NCBI GenBank assembly: GCA_944319925.1
Contig: CALUFQ010000002.1
Coordinates: forward strand, 31,680 to 95,679
Direction of reading: 5' to 3'
Source: an uncultured Paraprevotella sp.
GTDB lineage: Bacteria; Bacteroidota; Bacteroidia; Bacteroidales; Bacteroidaceae
DNA: 64,000 nt
This document shows positions 15,923 through 25,902 of the stretch, in pieces. How positions within the stretch are numbered: position 1 is the stretch's first letter; every line of letters begins with the position of its first letter. Under the pieces are notes generated by a model that made no database searches, was not told where the DNA came from, and saw nothing but the letters and a program-made list of their open reading frames with translations. The translations under genes and the position numbers were made by a program.

Positions 15923-18046
15923 TTATGCCGGATGCTCGAACGGCAGGCGGAACGTGCAGCCGTTTTTCCATTCCGAACATCCGAAAGCCGTTTTGCCGCG
16001 GATGATGCGGCCTTTGCCGCACAGCGGGCAAGGGGCGCCTTCTTTCACGGGCTGCGTGACGGGTTGCGTGTCTTCAACTTTGGCGTTTTTCTTGCGCGTG
16101 TTTTTGGATGCCGTGGTTGCTTTGTCTTTTGCGGCTGTTTTTTTCTTTTTGGGCGCGGGCGTTTCGTCCAATGTTTCCGTGACGCGGCGGTTCGTGTTGT
16201 CAGCCAATACGTTGTGCACGATGTCGCCCACCATCGCCTTTAACTCTTCCAGGAATGTCTTGGCATCGTAGTCCTTTTTTTCGATGAGGCGCAGTTTGCG
16301 TTCCCAAATGCCGGTGAGCTCCGCGCTTTTGAGCAGTTCTTCGTGGATGAGCCCGATGAGTTCCACGCCCGTGGGGGTGGCGATGAGGCTTTTCCGCTCT
16401 TGCCGGATGTAGTGCCGTTTGAACAGGGTTTGGATGATGGCGGCGCGAGTGGACGGACGGCCTATGCCGTTCTCCTTCAACGCGTCGCGCAGTTCGTCGT
16501 CTTCCACCATCCGTCCGGCAGTCTCCATGGCGCGGAGCAAGGTGGCTTCCGTGTAAGGTTTGGGCGGCTGTGTCCATTTTTCGGCCAGGTCGGGCACGTG
16601 CGGGCCGCTTTCCCCTTTGGTGAAGGCGGGGAGGGTGCGTTCCTCTTCTTGTGGTTTCGTGGCGGTGTCCTGCGTCTTGGGCTCTTGGGCATACACGTCG
16701 CGCCAGCCTGGGGCAAGGATTTGCTTGCCTGTGGCCTTGAACGGGATGCCGGCCGTTTCGCCCAATACGGTGGTGGTGGCGAACTTGCAGTCAGGGTAAA
16801 AGGCCGCGATGAAGCGGCGGGCCACCATGTCGAACACCCGTTGCTCGTCCGGCGTGAGGCCGCGCGGGGGCACTCCTGTCGGGATGATGGCGTGGTGGTC
16901 GGTCACCTTTGACGAGTCGAACACCTTTTTGCTTTTCTTCAACGGTGCGCCGCGCAGGGGTTGGAGCAACGCGCCGTATTCGCCGGCCAGTCCGTTCAGG
17001 ATGCCGCCGACCTTGGGGTAGATGTCATCGCTCAGGAAGGTGGTGTCCACGCGCGGATAGGTGGTGACCTTTTTTTCGTAGAGCGACTGGATGAGTTGCA
17101 GGGTGAGGTCGGACGAATACCCCAGCCGCCGGTTGCACTCCACCTGCAACGAGGTCAGGTCGTAGAGGCGGGGCGGGGCTTCCGTGCCGTTTTTCTTGGT
17201 GACGGACGTGATGGTGAAAGGCGCGTCCTTGATTTGCTCGAGGGCTTTCCGGCCTTCCTCTTCCGACGTGAAGCCGCGTCGCGCCGTGTCGTTCGTCCTG
17301 TTTTCTTTGCCTTGTGTCTGTGGGGAGTCATTGTTTTCCTCTTCCTCTTGTTGCAGCACGACGGTGAATGTCGTGTCGCGGTAATTCGTGGTCAGCACCC
17401 AATAGGGTTCAGGCTTGAAGTGCTCGATTTCGTGTTGGCGGTGGACGATGAGTGCGAGGGTGGGGGTCTGCACCCGCCCGATGCTCAGCACCTGTCGTCC
17501 TTGCGCGTATTTTAAGGTATAAAGGCGCGTGGCGTTCATACCCAGTGTCCAGTCGCCGATGGCGCGGCTCAGCCCGGCTTCGTAGAGCGGCTGGTATTCG
17601 GCCTGGTCTTTCAGGTTTTGGAAGCCTTCGCGGATGGCTTCTTCGGTGAGCGAGGAAATCCACAGCCGTTTCACGGGGCAGTGCGCCCCGGCTTTCTGCA
17701 TCACCCACCGCTGGATGAGTTCGCCTTCCTGTCCGGCATCGCCGCAGTTGATGATCAGGTCGGCGGCCTGCATGAGCTGTTCGATGACGCGGAACTGCTC
17801 TTCCACGCCCCGGTCGTTTTTCAGCTTGATGCCGAAGCGCGGGGGAATCATGGGCAGCGCGGAGAGGCTCCACGCTTTCCAGCGCGGAGTGTATTCGTGC
17901 GGTTCCTTCAGCTCACAGAGGTGGCCGAACGTCCAGGTCACTTGGTAGCCGTTTCCTTCCATATAATTACGGTGGTCTTGGTCGGCTCCGAGCACTTTGG
18001 CGATGTCCCGTCCCACGCTGGGCTTTTCGGCGATGCAAACAATCAT
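15923..18046 (-). CDS. topB: DNA topoisomerase III (type IA)
   Basis: Relaxes and decatenates DNA by passing a strand through a transient single-strand break. The 707-residue protein has an N-terminal TOPRIM domain (Glu7 in CIAEKPSVG; acidic cluster DAGQEGE at 103-109, a variant of the classical DPDREGE), the type IA core with active-site Tyr330 in VTTYPRVDT, a low-complexity insertion (about 232-258) and a C-terminal single zinc-ribbon-like motif (CPLCGKGRI...FGCSEWKNGC). The length fits chromosomal TopB. The start at 18046 follows a -7 box by about 30 bases. It is transcribed divergently from an antiporter gene. Confidence 0.93.
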   Translation of the reverse strand: MIVCIAEKPSVGRDIAKVLGADQDHRNYMEGNGYQVTWTFGHLCELKEPHEYTPRWKAWSLSALPMIPPRFGIKLKNDRGVEEQFRVIEQLMQAADLIINCGDAGQEGELIQRWVMQKAGAHCPVKRLWISSLTEEAIREGFQNLKDQAEYQPLYEAGLSRAIGDWTLGMNATRLYTLKYAQGRQVLSIGRVQTPTLALIVHRQHEIEHFKPEPYWVLTTNYRDTTFTVVLQQEEEENNDSPQTQGKENRTNDTARRGFTSEEEGRKALEQIKDAPFTITSVTKKNGTEAPPRLYDLTSLQVECNRRLGYSSDLTLQLIQSLYEKKVTTYPRVDTTFLSDDIYPKVGGILNGLAGEYGALLQPLRGAPLKKSKKVFDSSKVTDHHAIIPTGVPPRGLTPDEQRVFDMVARRFIAAFYPDCKFATTTVLGETAGIPFKATGKQILAPGWRDVYAQEPKTQDTATKPQEEERTLPAFTKGESGPHVPDLAEKWTQPPKPYTEATLLRAMETAGRMVEDDELRDALKENGIGRPSTRAAIIQTLFKRHYIRQERKSLIATPTGVELIGLIHEELLKSAELTGIWERKLRLIEKKDYDAKTFLEELKAMVGDIVHNVLADNTNRRVTETLDETPAPKKKKTAAKDKATTASKNTRKKNAKVEDTQPVTQPVKEGAPCPLCGKGRIIRGKTAFGCSEWKNGCTFRLPFEHPA

Positions 18047-18074
18047 TGTAGTCTTTCGAAATCAAATCGGCTTG

Positions 18075-18082
18075 CAAAGATA
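18075..18082 (-). promoter_or_regulatory. -7 promoter box of topB
   Basis: TATCTTTG on the minus strand, 28 bases before the topB start; exact TAnnTTTG match. Confidence 0.65.
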
Positions 18083-18105
18083 ACGCTTTCTTGCGTTATT
18101 TTTCG

Positions 18106-18113
18106 TAATTTTG
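18106..18113 (+). promoter_or_regulatory. -7 promoter box of the CPA1 antiporter gene
   Basis: TAATTTTG on the plus strand, 35 bases before the ATG at 18149; it lies back to back with the topB promoter. Confidence 0.6.
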
Positions 18114-18148
18114 TGCATTATGTTTTTACTTTAAAGGAAAAGTTGGCG

Positions 18149-19609
18149 ATGGAGATATCCATAGAACTTGGGCTGTTGGTGGCAGCCGTATTGGTGTTTT
18201 GCAGCATTTTGATCAGTAAGACGGGTTATCGTTTCGGGGTGCCCACGTTGTTGATGTTCCTGTTGGCCGGGATGTGTTTCGGCACCGACGGGCTGGGCAT
18301 CCAGTTCGATGACGCGACGGGGGCACAGCGCATCGGCATGGTGGCCTTGAGCATCATCCTGTTTACGGGCGGCATGGACACGAAATTGGAGGAGATACGT
18401 CCGGTGTGGGCACCCGGCGTGGTGTTGGCCACGTTGGGAGTGTTGCTGACCACGGTGTTCACGGGTTTTTTTGTGTATGGCATCTCGTTTTGGCAGCATG
18501 ATGCGGTCATCGCGTTCAGCCTGATAGGTTCCATGCTCTTGGCGGCCACCATGTCGTCCACCGACTCGGCTTCCGTATTCAATATTTTGCGTTCGCAGCG
18601 CATCCGGTTGAAGCATAACTTGCGTCCGTTGCTGGAATTGGAGAGCGGGAGCAACGACCCGATGGCTTATCTGCTCACCATCATCCTTATCCAATGCATG
18701 CAGGCGGGCGAGGTCACGGCATGGGGTGTCGTCTCTTCTTTTGTCCTGCAGTTTGCCGTGGGAGTGATTGGCGGCTATGTGCTGGGGCGGCTTGCCGTGT
18801 GGGTGGTCAACCACGTGGGTTTGCGCAATGCCGAACTGTACTCCATCATGGTGCTCATGTTCGTGTTCATCATCTATTGTTCCGTCTATTTGCTGCAGGG
18901 CAACGGCTATTTAGCTGTTTATTTGGCCGGCATGGTGATGGGCAACAGCAAGTTGTTCAAGAAGCGCGAGGTGTCCCGTTTTCTTGACGGCATGACATGG
19001 CTCTTGCAGGTGGTGATGTTCCTCATCCTCGGGTTGCTGGTCAACCCGCACGAGATGCTTCCCGTGGCGGTGGTCAGCCTGTTGGTGGGCGTGTTCATGA
19101 TTCTGGTGGCCCGTCCGTTGGCCGTGTGGCTGTGCCTGCTGCCTTTCCGGCGCAAGTTCACGTTCAAGGCGCAGGCTTTCATCTCATGGGTGGGCTTGCG
19201 CGGCGCGGCTCCCATCTTGTTTGCCACTTATCCGGTCGTGTCGCAGGTGGATGGGGCGCGCCAGATTTTCAACATCGTGTTTTTCGTCACCCTGCTTTCC
19301 CTGTTGTTCCAAGGCATGTCGTTGCCTTGGATGGCTCGTAAGTTGGGGTTGACCGACAACACGCCCGAGACGGGCGACAACTTCGGCGTGGAAATCCCCG
19401 ACGATGTGGGTACGGCGTTGCGCGAAGTGCCTTGCACGGAAGCCATGTTGGCTGGCGGCAATCACATTCGCGATTTGGCTCTTCCGCAAGGCGTTTTGGT
19501 CATGATGGTCAAGCGCGGCGACCGTTATATCGTGCCTAACGGGAACGTGGAACTTCAGGCGGATGACATTCTCTTGTTGATTTCCGACAAGGAGTCTTCA
19601 ATGGGCTAG
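18149..19609 (+). CDS. Potassium/proton (CPA1, NhaP2-type) antiporter with TrkA-C domain
   Basis: Inner-membrane cation/proton exchanger for pH or potassium homeostasis. The 486-residue protein has about 12 hydrophobic helices and the CPA1 core motif with adjacent acid residues (SSTDSASVF and LELESGSNDPMAYLL), then a cytosolic TrkA-C/RCK-C-like domain (about 415-480: LPQGVLVMMVKRGDRYIVPNG). The TrkA-C tail points to the NhaP2 subgroup and regulation by a small ligand. The frame is open far upstream, antisense to topB; the start at 18149 is chosen because it begins the first helix and follows the promoter. Confidence 0.88.
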   Translation: MEISIELGLLVAAVLVFCSILISKTGYRFGVPTLLMFLLAGMCFGTDGLGIQFDDATGAQRIGMVALSIILFTGGMDTKLEEIRPVWAPGVVLATLGVLLTTVFTGFFVYGISFWQHDAVIAFSLIGSMLLAATMSSTDSASVFNILRSQRIRLKHNLRPLLELESGSNDPMAYLLTIILIQCMQAGEVTAWGVVSSFVLQFAVGVIGGYVLGRLAVWVVNHVGLRNAELYSIMVLMFVFIIYCSVYLLQGNGYLAVYLAGMVMGNSKLFKKREVSRFLDGMTWLLQVVMFLILGLLVNPHEMLPVAVVSLLVGVFMILVARPLAVWLCLLPFRRKFTFKAQAFISWVGLRGAAPILFATYPVVSQVDGARQIFNIVFFVTLLSLLFQGMSLPWMARKLGLTDNTPETGDNFGVEIPDDVGTALREVPCTEAMLAGGNHIRDLALPQGVLVMMVKRGDRYIVPNGNVELQADDILLLISDKESSMG

Positions 19610-19823
19610 TTGGCCTAATCTGTTTTCGCAAAAATGGAAGGCGCATTCCCGGGGGTAACTGGGAAATCGCCGAGTTCTGAGATTCAGCGGTATCAAGGGA
19701 GTTTCAGAAGTTCGGAACTAGGTGTTTCAATGCTTGGAATTTGGGGGGCTCAGAGCCTGAATTTCTTGAGGCACTCACGCGGCCATACTGGCCACCCTGC
19801 GAGGCAGAGGAGTTTCGTTCATG

Positions 19824-19864
19824 AAAAAAACGGCAATCCCTCGTTTTGCAGGGATTGCCGTTTT
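19824..19864. terminator. Bidirectional terminator between the antiporter gene and mutB
   Basis: An 11-bp perfect stem (CGGCAATCCCT 19831-19841 with AGGGATTGCCG 19850-19860), flanked by seven A on the left and four T on the right, so it can end both convergent transcripts. The 210 bases before it hold no gene. Confidence 0.85.
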
Positions 19865-19887
19865 AAACGATGAGATGCCGTTAGAGT

Positions 19888-22056
19888 TTATTCTTCTTTG
19901 TCGAGGAGAATCTTCATCATCTCACAGGCTGCCTTGGCCACGGAAGTACCCGGGCCGAAGATGGCGGCCACGCCGGCTTTGTAAAGGAAGTCGTAGTCCT
20001 GTGCGGGAATGACACCTCCGGCGATGACCATGATGTCCTCTCGGCCCATCCGCTTCAACTCGTCGATGACTTGCGGGATGAGCGTCTTGTGTCCGGCGGC
20101 CAGCGAGCTGACACCAAGGATGTTCACGTCATTTTCCACAGCCTCGCGGGCGGCTTCGGCCGGTGTTTGGAACAACGGTCCCATATCGACATCGAAACCG
20201 CAGTCGGCATAACCTGTGGCACACACTTTTGCGCCGCGGTCGTGTCCGTCCTGACCCATCTTGGCAATCATGATGCGCGGGCGGCGGCCCTCCTGGCGGG
20301 CGAACTCTTCCGTCAACTCGCATGCCTGTGCGAAGTCGGCGTCTTTTTGGCTTTCTGATGAATACACTTGTGAAATGGTTCTGATGACGGCTTTATATCT
20401 GCCCACGACATCTTCGCAGGCATCTGAAATCTCTCCCAGGGTGGCACGCACACCGGCGGCTTTCACGGCTAGGTCGAGCAGGTTGTGTTCGCTCTTCTTG
20501 CCGTCGTGCCATTCGCGGACGCATTCGGTGATGTCGGCCAGGGCCTTCTTCACGGCCTCGTTGTCGCGGGTGGCGCGGAGCTGCTTCAGGTGTTCCACCT
20601 GTTCGTTGCGCACGGCGGTGTTATCGACTTCGAGGATATCGATGGGGTCCTCGTGCGGCAGGCGGTACTTGTTCACGCCCACGATGGTTTGTGCGCCCGA
20701 GTCGATGCGGGCCTGCGTCCGTGCGGCGGCCTCTTCGATGCGCATCTTGGGCAGTCCGGTCTCGATGGCCTTGGCCATGCCGCCGAGCTTTTCGATTTCC
20801 TGGATGTGTGCCCACGCCTTGTGCACCAGTTCGTTGGTCAGCGTTTCCACATAGTAGGAACCGGCCCACGGGTCGATGTGCTTGCACACCTGCGTCTCGT
20901 TCTGAATGTAAATCTGCGTGTTGCGCGCGATACGGGCGGAGAAGTCCGTCGGCAGGGCGATGGCTTCGTCGAGCGAGTTGGTGTGGAGCGACTGCGTGTG
21001 CCCCAGCACGGCAGCCATGGCCTCGATGCAGGTGCGGCCCACGTTGTTGAACGGGTCTTGTTCGGTGAGCGACCAGCCGGAAGTCTGCGAATGGGTGCGC
21101 AGGGCCATGGACTTCGGGTTTTTCGCCCCGAAGCTCTTCACAATCTTGGCCCACAGAAGGCGTGCGGCCCTCATCTTGGCGATTTCCATGAAGTGGTTCA
21201 TGCCGATGGCCCAGAAGAAAGAGAGGCGCGGGGCGAAGGCGTCGATGTCGATGCCGGCGTTCACGCCCGCACGGATGTAGTCGATGCCGTCGGCCAGCGT
21301 GTAGGCCAGTTCGATGTCCGCCGTGGCACCGGCTTCTTGCATGTGGTAGCCCGAGATGGAGATGGAGTTGAACTTCGGCATCTTCTGCGACGTGTATTCA
21401 AAGATGTCGGCGATAATCTTCATGGAGAAGGCGGGCGGATAGATATAAGTGTTGCGCACCATGAACTCTTTCAGGATGTCGTTCTGGATGGTGCCCGCCA
21501 TTTCTTCGAGTTGCGCACCTTGTTCCAGTCCGGCGTTGATGTAGAACGCAAGGATGGGGAGCACGGCTCCGTTCATCGTCATGGAGACGGACATCTTGTT
21601 CAAGGGGATGCCCTCGAAAAGCACCTTCATGTTCTCCAGCGAGCAGATGGACACGCCGGCCTTGCCCACGTCGCCCACCACGCGCTCGTTGTCCGGGTCA
21701 TAGCCGCGGTGCGTGGGCAGGTCGAAGGCCACGGACAGGCCTTTCTGTCCACTGGCCAGGTTGCGGCGGTAGAAGGCGTTGCTCTCCTCGGCGGTGGAGA
21801 ATCCGGCGTATTGGCGGATGGTCCACGGGCGGAAGGGGTACATCATGCTGTACGGGCCGCGCAGGAATGGCGGGATGCCGGCGGCGAAGTCGAGATGCTC
21901 CATGCCTTCGAGGTCTTCCTTGGTATAAACCGGCTGTATGTCGATTTGTTCCGGCGTCTTCCAGTTGGCGGTGATGCCGTTTTCTTTTTGCCAGTCCTGC
22001 CCGTTCTCGTGGCCGAATCCGGCGAATATGTCTATGTCTTTGAAATTCTGTCTCAT
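19888..22056 (-). CDS. mutB: Methylmalonyl-CoA mutase, large (alpha) subunit
   Basis: Adenosylcobalamin-dependent isomerisation of succinyl-CoA and methylmalonyl-CoA; in Bacteroidales it runs toward propionate. The 722-residue protein has the TIM-barrel substrate domain ([21 protein letters not shown], typical of the catalytic subunit) and a C-terminal B12-binding domain with the cobalt ligand His605 in DGHDRGAK. It overlaps the upstream mutA by four bases (ATGA), implying coupled translation. The epimerase and mutase chaperone (MeaB) are not next to it. Confidence 0.97.
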   Translation of the reverse strand: MRQNFKDIDIFAGFGHENGQDWQKENGITANWKTPEQIDIQPVYTKEDLEGMEHLDFAAGIPPFLRGPYSMMYPFRPWTIRQYAGFSTAEESNAFYRRNLASGQKGLSVAFDLPTHRGYDPDNERVVGDVGKAGVSICSLENMKVLFEGIPLNKMSVSMTMNGAVLPILAFYINAGLEQGAQLEEMAGTIQNDILKEFMVRNTYIYPPAFSMKIIADIFEYTSQKMPKFNSISISGYHMQEAGATADIELAYTLADGIDYIRAGVNAGIDIDAFAPRLSFFWAIGMNHFMEIAKMRAARLLWAKIVKSFGAKNPKSMALRTHSQTSGWSLTEQDPFNNVGRTCIEAMAAVLGHTQSLHTNSLDEAIALPTDFSARIARNTQIYIQNETQVCKHIDPWAGSYYVETLTNELVHKAWAHIQEIEKLGGMAKAIETGLPKMRIEEAAARTQARIDSGAQTIVGVNKYRLPHEDPIDILEVDNTAVRNEQVEHLKQLRATRDNEAVKKALADITECVREWHDGKKSEHNLLDLAVKAAGVRATLGEISDACEDVVGRYKAVIRTISQVYSSESQKDADFAQACELTEEFARQEGRRPRIMIAKMGQDGHDRGAKVCATGYADCGFDVDMGPLFQTPAEAAREAVENDVNILGVSSLAAGHKTLIPQVIDELKRMGREDIMVIAGGVIPAQDYDFLYKAGVAAIFGPGTSVAKAACEMMKILLDKEE

Positions 22057-23966
22057 TTGATTCCCAATTTAGCGTTATACTCTTTCAGCGTCTGGAGCTG
22101 GTTGACGCGGACATGGATGAAGTTCTCGATGCCGGCGGCCTTCAGGTCGTCCATGCAGGCCGGTGCGCCGGCCACGACGAACATGGCGCGGCCGTCCAAT
22201 GCCTTGAAGGCCGGGATGGCGTATTCGGCATACTCGTCATCGCTGGAGCAGAGCACCACGATGTCGGCGCCGGCCTTGACGGCGGCTTCCACGCCTTCTT
22301 CCACGCTTCCGAATCCGAGATTGTCCACCACTTTGTAGCCCGCGCAGGCCAGGAAGTTGCAGCTGAACTGGGCACGTGCCTGTCGCATGGCCAGGTTGCC
22401 GATGGTCAGCATGAAGGCCACGGGCTGCTTGGCTGCCTTTTCCGTCTGCAGGCGCAATGCCTCAAAGTCGGCGGCCAGACGGCTGGTTTCCAATTTGGCA
22501 AACGGCTTTTCGCAGCTTTCGCCTCCGGCATGGCCGTGGCAGCATCCGCAGGCTTCGAGCGGTGCCTTGCCTTCGCTCTTCTCGTTGAAGTTGGGGAACT
22601 GGTTGGTGCCCAACAGGAATTCCTTGCGCTTGGCGGCATCGGCATGGCGGGCGGCGTTGGTGTCGTTGATGGCCTGTTGCACGATGCCGGCCTTGGCTGC
22701 GGCGAGGAATCCGCCTTCCTCTTCCACAGAGAGGAACAGCTTCCAAGCTTCTTCGGCCAGCGAGCGGGTGAGTTTTTCCACGAAATAGGAACCACCGGCC
22801 ACGTCCACGATTTTGTCAAAGTGGCTTTCTTCCTGCAACAGGAGTTGCTGGTTGCGGGCGATGCGCTCAGCAAAGTCGGTCGGGGTCTCGTAGGGTGCGT
22901 CGAACGGGGTCACCACGATAGAGTCCACGCCCGCCAAGGCGGCACTCATGGTTTCCGTCTGGCTGCGGAGCATGTTGACGTAGCTGTCGAACACCGTCAT
23001 ATTATAAGTAGTAGTGGTGGCATTGACCTGCATCTTGCAAGCACAGTTGCAGAACTTGTCCTCGCCTGTGTTCTCGCAGTCCTCGCGAGGACATACCGGT
23101 TTGTACTGTTTGACGATGTTGGCCCACAGCATGCGGGCTGCGCGGAACTTGGCGATTTCCATGAAGTAAACGCCGCCGATGCCGAAATCGAACTTGATTT
23201 TCTTGGCGGCCAACGCAGCAGGGATGCCGGCTTCCACCATCTGCGAGAGATACTCGTTGCCCCATGCCAGCGCGTAGCCCAGTTCCTGGTAGGTGTAAGC
23301 ACCCGCGTTGCAGAGCGTGTCGGCATCCACCGTGACGCAACGGAACTTCGGGAACGGTGCCAGCACCTGTACCAGTTCGGCCAGCTGCCCGAGGAGTGGC
23401 GTAGTGTCCTTGCCCTTGGTGAGAATCTTCTCCATGGGGTCGAAGCCGATGCTGCCCGCGAGCGATTTCGGGTCGTAGCCCTTCTCGTTGAAATAAGCGG
23501 CCAGCAGCTTGGCCAGTTCCAATGTGTGTCCCTGGCAGGTGCGGAAGTTCAGTTCCACTGCGTCGGCCTTGATGCCTTCGAGCAGGGTGGCGATGAAGTC
23601 CGCGCTGAGTTGCTTGCGGGGCACTTTGAAGCCCAGCGAAGTGATGCCTTTGTCCAACAGGTCGAGTGCCTTGGCGTTGGCCTCGCGGGCATCTGTCGCA
23701 TCAATGTTCTGGCGCACGTACCAGCGGTTGTTGTCTTTCTTGTTGCCTCTCAGGTAGGGAAACTGGCCGGGCAGGGCGTCGGTCTGCGTCATGCCTTCGA
23801 GGTCTTCGCGGCGGTAAAACGGTTCCATGTTGAACCCTTCGTGGGTCCGCCACACCATTTTCTTCTGATAGTCCGCTCCCTTCAAATCCACTTGGATTTT
23901 GTCCATCCATTCCTGGCGGGTGGGGGCGGTAAAGTCAGAAAAAAGTTTTTCTTTGCTATCTGCCAT
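22053..23966 (-). CDS. mutA: Methylmalonyl-CoA mutase, small (beta) subunit
   Basis: Non-catalytic partner of MutB in the heterodimeric mutase. The 637 residues cover a degenerate TIM barrel and a C-terminal B12-binding-like domain without the cobalt-ligating DxHxxG motif, as expected for MutA. Two Cys-rich insertions are unusual: [20 protein letters not shown] (residues 292-311) inside the barrel and CGCCHGH...C (473-485) in the linker before the C-terminal domain. It is the first gene of the pair and has a near-ideal promoter 35 bases upstream. Confidence 0.94.
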   Translation of the reverse strand: MADSKEKLFSDFTAPTRQEWMDKIQVDLKGADYQKKMVWRTHEGFNMEPFYRREDLEGMTQTDALPGQFPYLRGNKKDNNRWYVRQNIDATDAREANAKALDLLDKGITSLGFKVPRKQLSADFIATLLEGIKADAVELNFRTCQGHTLELAKLLAAYFNEKGYDPKSLAGSIGFDPMEKILTKGKDTTPLLGQLAELVQVLAPFPKFRCVTVDADTLCNAGAYTYQELGYALAWGNEYLSQMVEAGIPAALAAKKIKFDFGIGGVYFMEIAKFRAARMLWANIVKQYKPVCPREDCENTGEDKFCNCACKMQVNATTTTYNMTVFDSYVNMLRSQTETMSAALAGVDSIVVTPFDAPYETPTDFAERIARNQQLLLQEESHFDKIVDVAGGSYFVEKLTRSLAEEAWKLFLSVEEEGGFLAAAKAGIVQQAINDTNAARHADAAKRKEFLLGTNQFPNFNEKSEGKAPLEACGCCHGHAGGESCEKPFAKLETSRLAADFEALRLQTEKAAKQPVAFMLTIGNLAMRQARAQFSCNFLACAGYKVVDNLGFGSVEEGVEAAVKAGADIVVLCSSDDEYAEYAIPAFKALDGRAMFVVAGAPACMDDLKAAGIENFIHVRVNQLQTLKEYNAKLGIK

Positions 23967-24001
23967 AACTTATAATGTTAAAGAATATTTTATCAATCAA
24001 G

Positions 24002-24033
24002 CAAAAGTAGCAAAACTTTCGTACAGGGGCAAA
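24002..24033 (-). promoter_or_regulatory. Promoter of mutAB
   Basis: On the minus strand TTTG is followed after exactly 20 bases by TACTTTTG, whose plus-strand complement is 24002-24009. The predicted leader is about 30 bases. Confidence 0.75.
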
Positions 24034-24074
24034 AAAATGCGGCGTAAAAACTCAGAAGTTGTCCTTTTTTTGAC

Positions 24075-24082
24075 TACTTTTG
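24075..24082 (+). promoter_or_regulatory. -7 promoter box of the AspT/YidE-type transporter gene
   Basis: TACTTTTG 50 bases before the ATG at 24133, divergent from the mutAB promoter. A -33 element at normal spacing is not clear. Confidence 0.6.
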
Positions 24083-24132
24083 CAGACGGATTGCGAGAAA
24101 TCCAATAATCAAGGATTAAAAGATAGCGAGAC

Positions 24133-25824
24133 ATGCAATGGTTTGAACAATTACTGTTTGATTCGGACTCCATTGCCCACATCGTATTCCTCTATACGTT
24201 GGTGATATCGGTGGGCATTTATCTAGGTAAAATCAAGTTCTTCGGAATCTCGTTGGGCGTGACGTTCGTGCTGTTTGCTGGCATTTTGGCCGGGCATTTC
24301 GGCTTCACGGGCACGATGTCCACCTTGAATTTCCTGCAGGACTTTGGCCTGATTCTTTTTGTGTATTGCATCGGCCTGCAGGTGGGGCCGGGCTTCTTCG
24401 AGTCGTTCAAGAAAGGGGGCATCACGCTCAACCTCTTGGCCACCGGCATCGTGGTGCTCAATATTGCGGTGTTGCTGGTGTTGTATTATTGTATATTTGA
24501 TACGAACGACCCCAATAACCTGCCCATGATGGTTGGTGTGCTTTGCGGGGCGGTGACGAACACGCCGGGATTGGGTGCGGCTACCGAAGCACTCACGCAA
24601 GTGTTTCCCGCCGGGCAACCGTTGCCGCAAATCGCGTCGGGCTATGCCTGCGCTTATCCACTCGGCGTGGTGGGTATCATTGGCGCGACCATTGCCATCC
24701 GTTACATTTGCCGTATCAAACTGCAACAGGAAGAGGATGCCATCCTGAAGCAACAGGCTGAAAACCCGCATGCCAAGCCCCACCGCATGACGGTGAGGGT
24801 GGAGAATGCGGCCATCAACGGGAAGACGTTGTTGCAGGTGCGTGACTTCTTGGGGCGGAACTATGTGTGTTCCCGTGCCCTGCACGAAGGGCATGTGAGC
24901 ATCCCGACGCGCGACACGAAATTTTACCTAGGCGACCACCTCTTTATCACTTGTGCGGAAGACGATGCCGAGGCCATCAAGGCGTTCATTGGACCGGACG
25001 ATTACGTGGATTGGGAAGAACAGGACGTGCCGATGGTGTCGAAGAGCATCGTGGTGACGCAGCCGAAGATGAACGGCAAGACGTTCGGGCAGTTGCATTT
25101 CAGCTCCGTATATGGCGTGAACGTGACACGCATCTCGCGTTCGGGCATGAACCTGTTTGCCGACCGTAACTTGCGTATGCAGGTGGGCGACAAAATCGTG
25201 GTTGTCGGCCCTGAAGATGCCGTGGACCGCGTGGCGGCCTTGATGGGCAATTCCGTGAAACGACTGGACCATCCCAATCTGATTGCCATTTTCGTGGGTA
25301 TCTTGGTGGGTATCATCTTCGGAAGCATTCCTTTCGCTTTCCCGGGTGTGCCTACGCCGGTGAAACTGGGTTTGGCGGGCGGCCCGCTTATCGTGGCTAT
25401 CCTCATCGGGCGTTTCGGTTATAAGTTCCACATCGTGACATACGTATCTACCGGGGCCAACTTTATGTTACGCGAGTTTGGCTTGGCGTTGTTCCTGGCC
25501 AGCGTGGGCATCAAGGCGGGCGAGCATTTTGTGGAAACGGTGGTGGCCGGCGACGGACTGACTTACGTATGGACGGGTTTCCTCGTGACCGTGATTCCCT
25601 TGTTGGTTATCGGTCTCATTGCGCGACTGAAATACAAGTTGAACTACTTTACCATCATGGGTTTGATTGCGGGCAGCACGACCGATCCCCCGGCCTTGGC
25701 CTTTGCCAACCAGTCGTCCAACAGCGACGCGCCTGCGGTGGGCTACTCCACGGTCTATCCGTTGACGATGTTCCTGCGCATTCTGACGGCGCAACTGATT
25801 GTGCTCCTACTCTGTTCGGCATAG
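24133..25824 (+). CDS. AspT/YidE-family transporter with two RCK-C domains
   Basis: Inner-membrane transporter of the aspartate:alanine exchanger family. The 563 residues show two membrane halves of five to six helices (about 10-195 and 380-560) around two cytosolic TrkA-C/RCK-C domains (about 215-290 and 300-375: [15 protein letters not shown] and [17 protein letters not shown]). The paired family motifs [16 protein letters not shown] and [18 protein letters not shown] are present. The substrate is not readable; dicarboxylates or amino acids are typical. A strong terminator follows. Proximity to mutAB is suggestive of a carboxylate role but they are divergently transcribed. Confidence 0.87.
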   Translation: MQWFEQLLFDSDSIAHIVFLYTLVISVGIYLGKIKFFGISLGVTFVLFAGILAGHFGFTGTMSTLNFLQDFGLILFVYCIGLQVGPGFFESFKKGGITLNLLATGIVVLNIAVLLVLYYCIFDTNDPNNLPMMVGVLCGAVTNTPGLGAATEALTQVFPAGQPLPQIASGYACAYPLGVVGIIGATIAIRYICRIKLQQEEDAILKQQAENPHAKPHRMTVRVENAAINGKTLLQVRDFLGRNYVCSRALHEGHVSIPTRDTKFYLGDHLFITCAEDDAEAIKAFIGPDDYVDWEEQDVPMVSKSIVVTQPKMNGKTFGQLHFSSVYGVNVTRISRSGMNLFADRNLRMQVGDKIVVVGPEDAVDRVAALMGNSVKRLDHPNLIAIFVGILVGIIFGSIPFAFPGVPTPVKLGLAGGPLIVAILIGRFGYKFHIVTYVSTGANFMLREFGLALFLASVGIKAGEHFVETVVAGDGLTYVWTGFLVTVIPLLVIGLIARLKYKLNYFTIMGLIAGSTTDPPALAFANQSSNSDAPAVGYSTVYPLTMFLRILTAQLIVLLLCSA

Positions 25825-25845
25825 TGTGGAGTTTATAATATATAT

Positions 25846-25890
25846 AATAAGGTGGAGGGACATCCCGTGGGCATGTCTCTCCACCTTATT
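25846..25890. terminator. Bidirectional terminator between two convergent genes
   Basis: An 18-bp stem (25846-25863 with 25873-25890, one G-U pair) closed by a 9-base loop, with AT-rich flanks on both sides. It serves both the transporter gene and the outer-membrane protein gene. Confidence 0.85.
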
Positions 25891-25902
25891 ATTGGGTACA
25901 TG

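Noticed and set aside
17618-18148. Upstream extension of the CPA1 antiporter frame
   Set aside because: It is antisense to topB and lies before the promoter at 18106; the transporter begins at its first helix.
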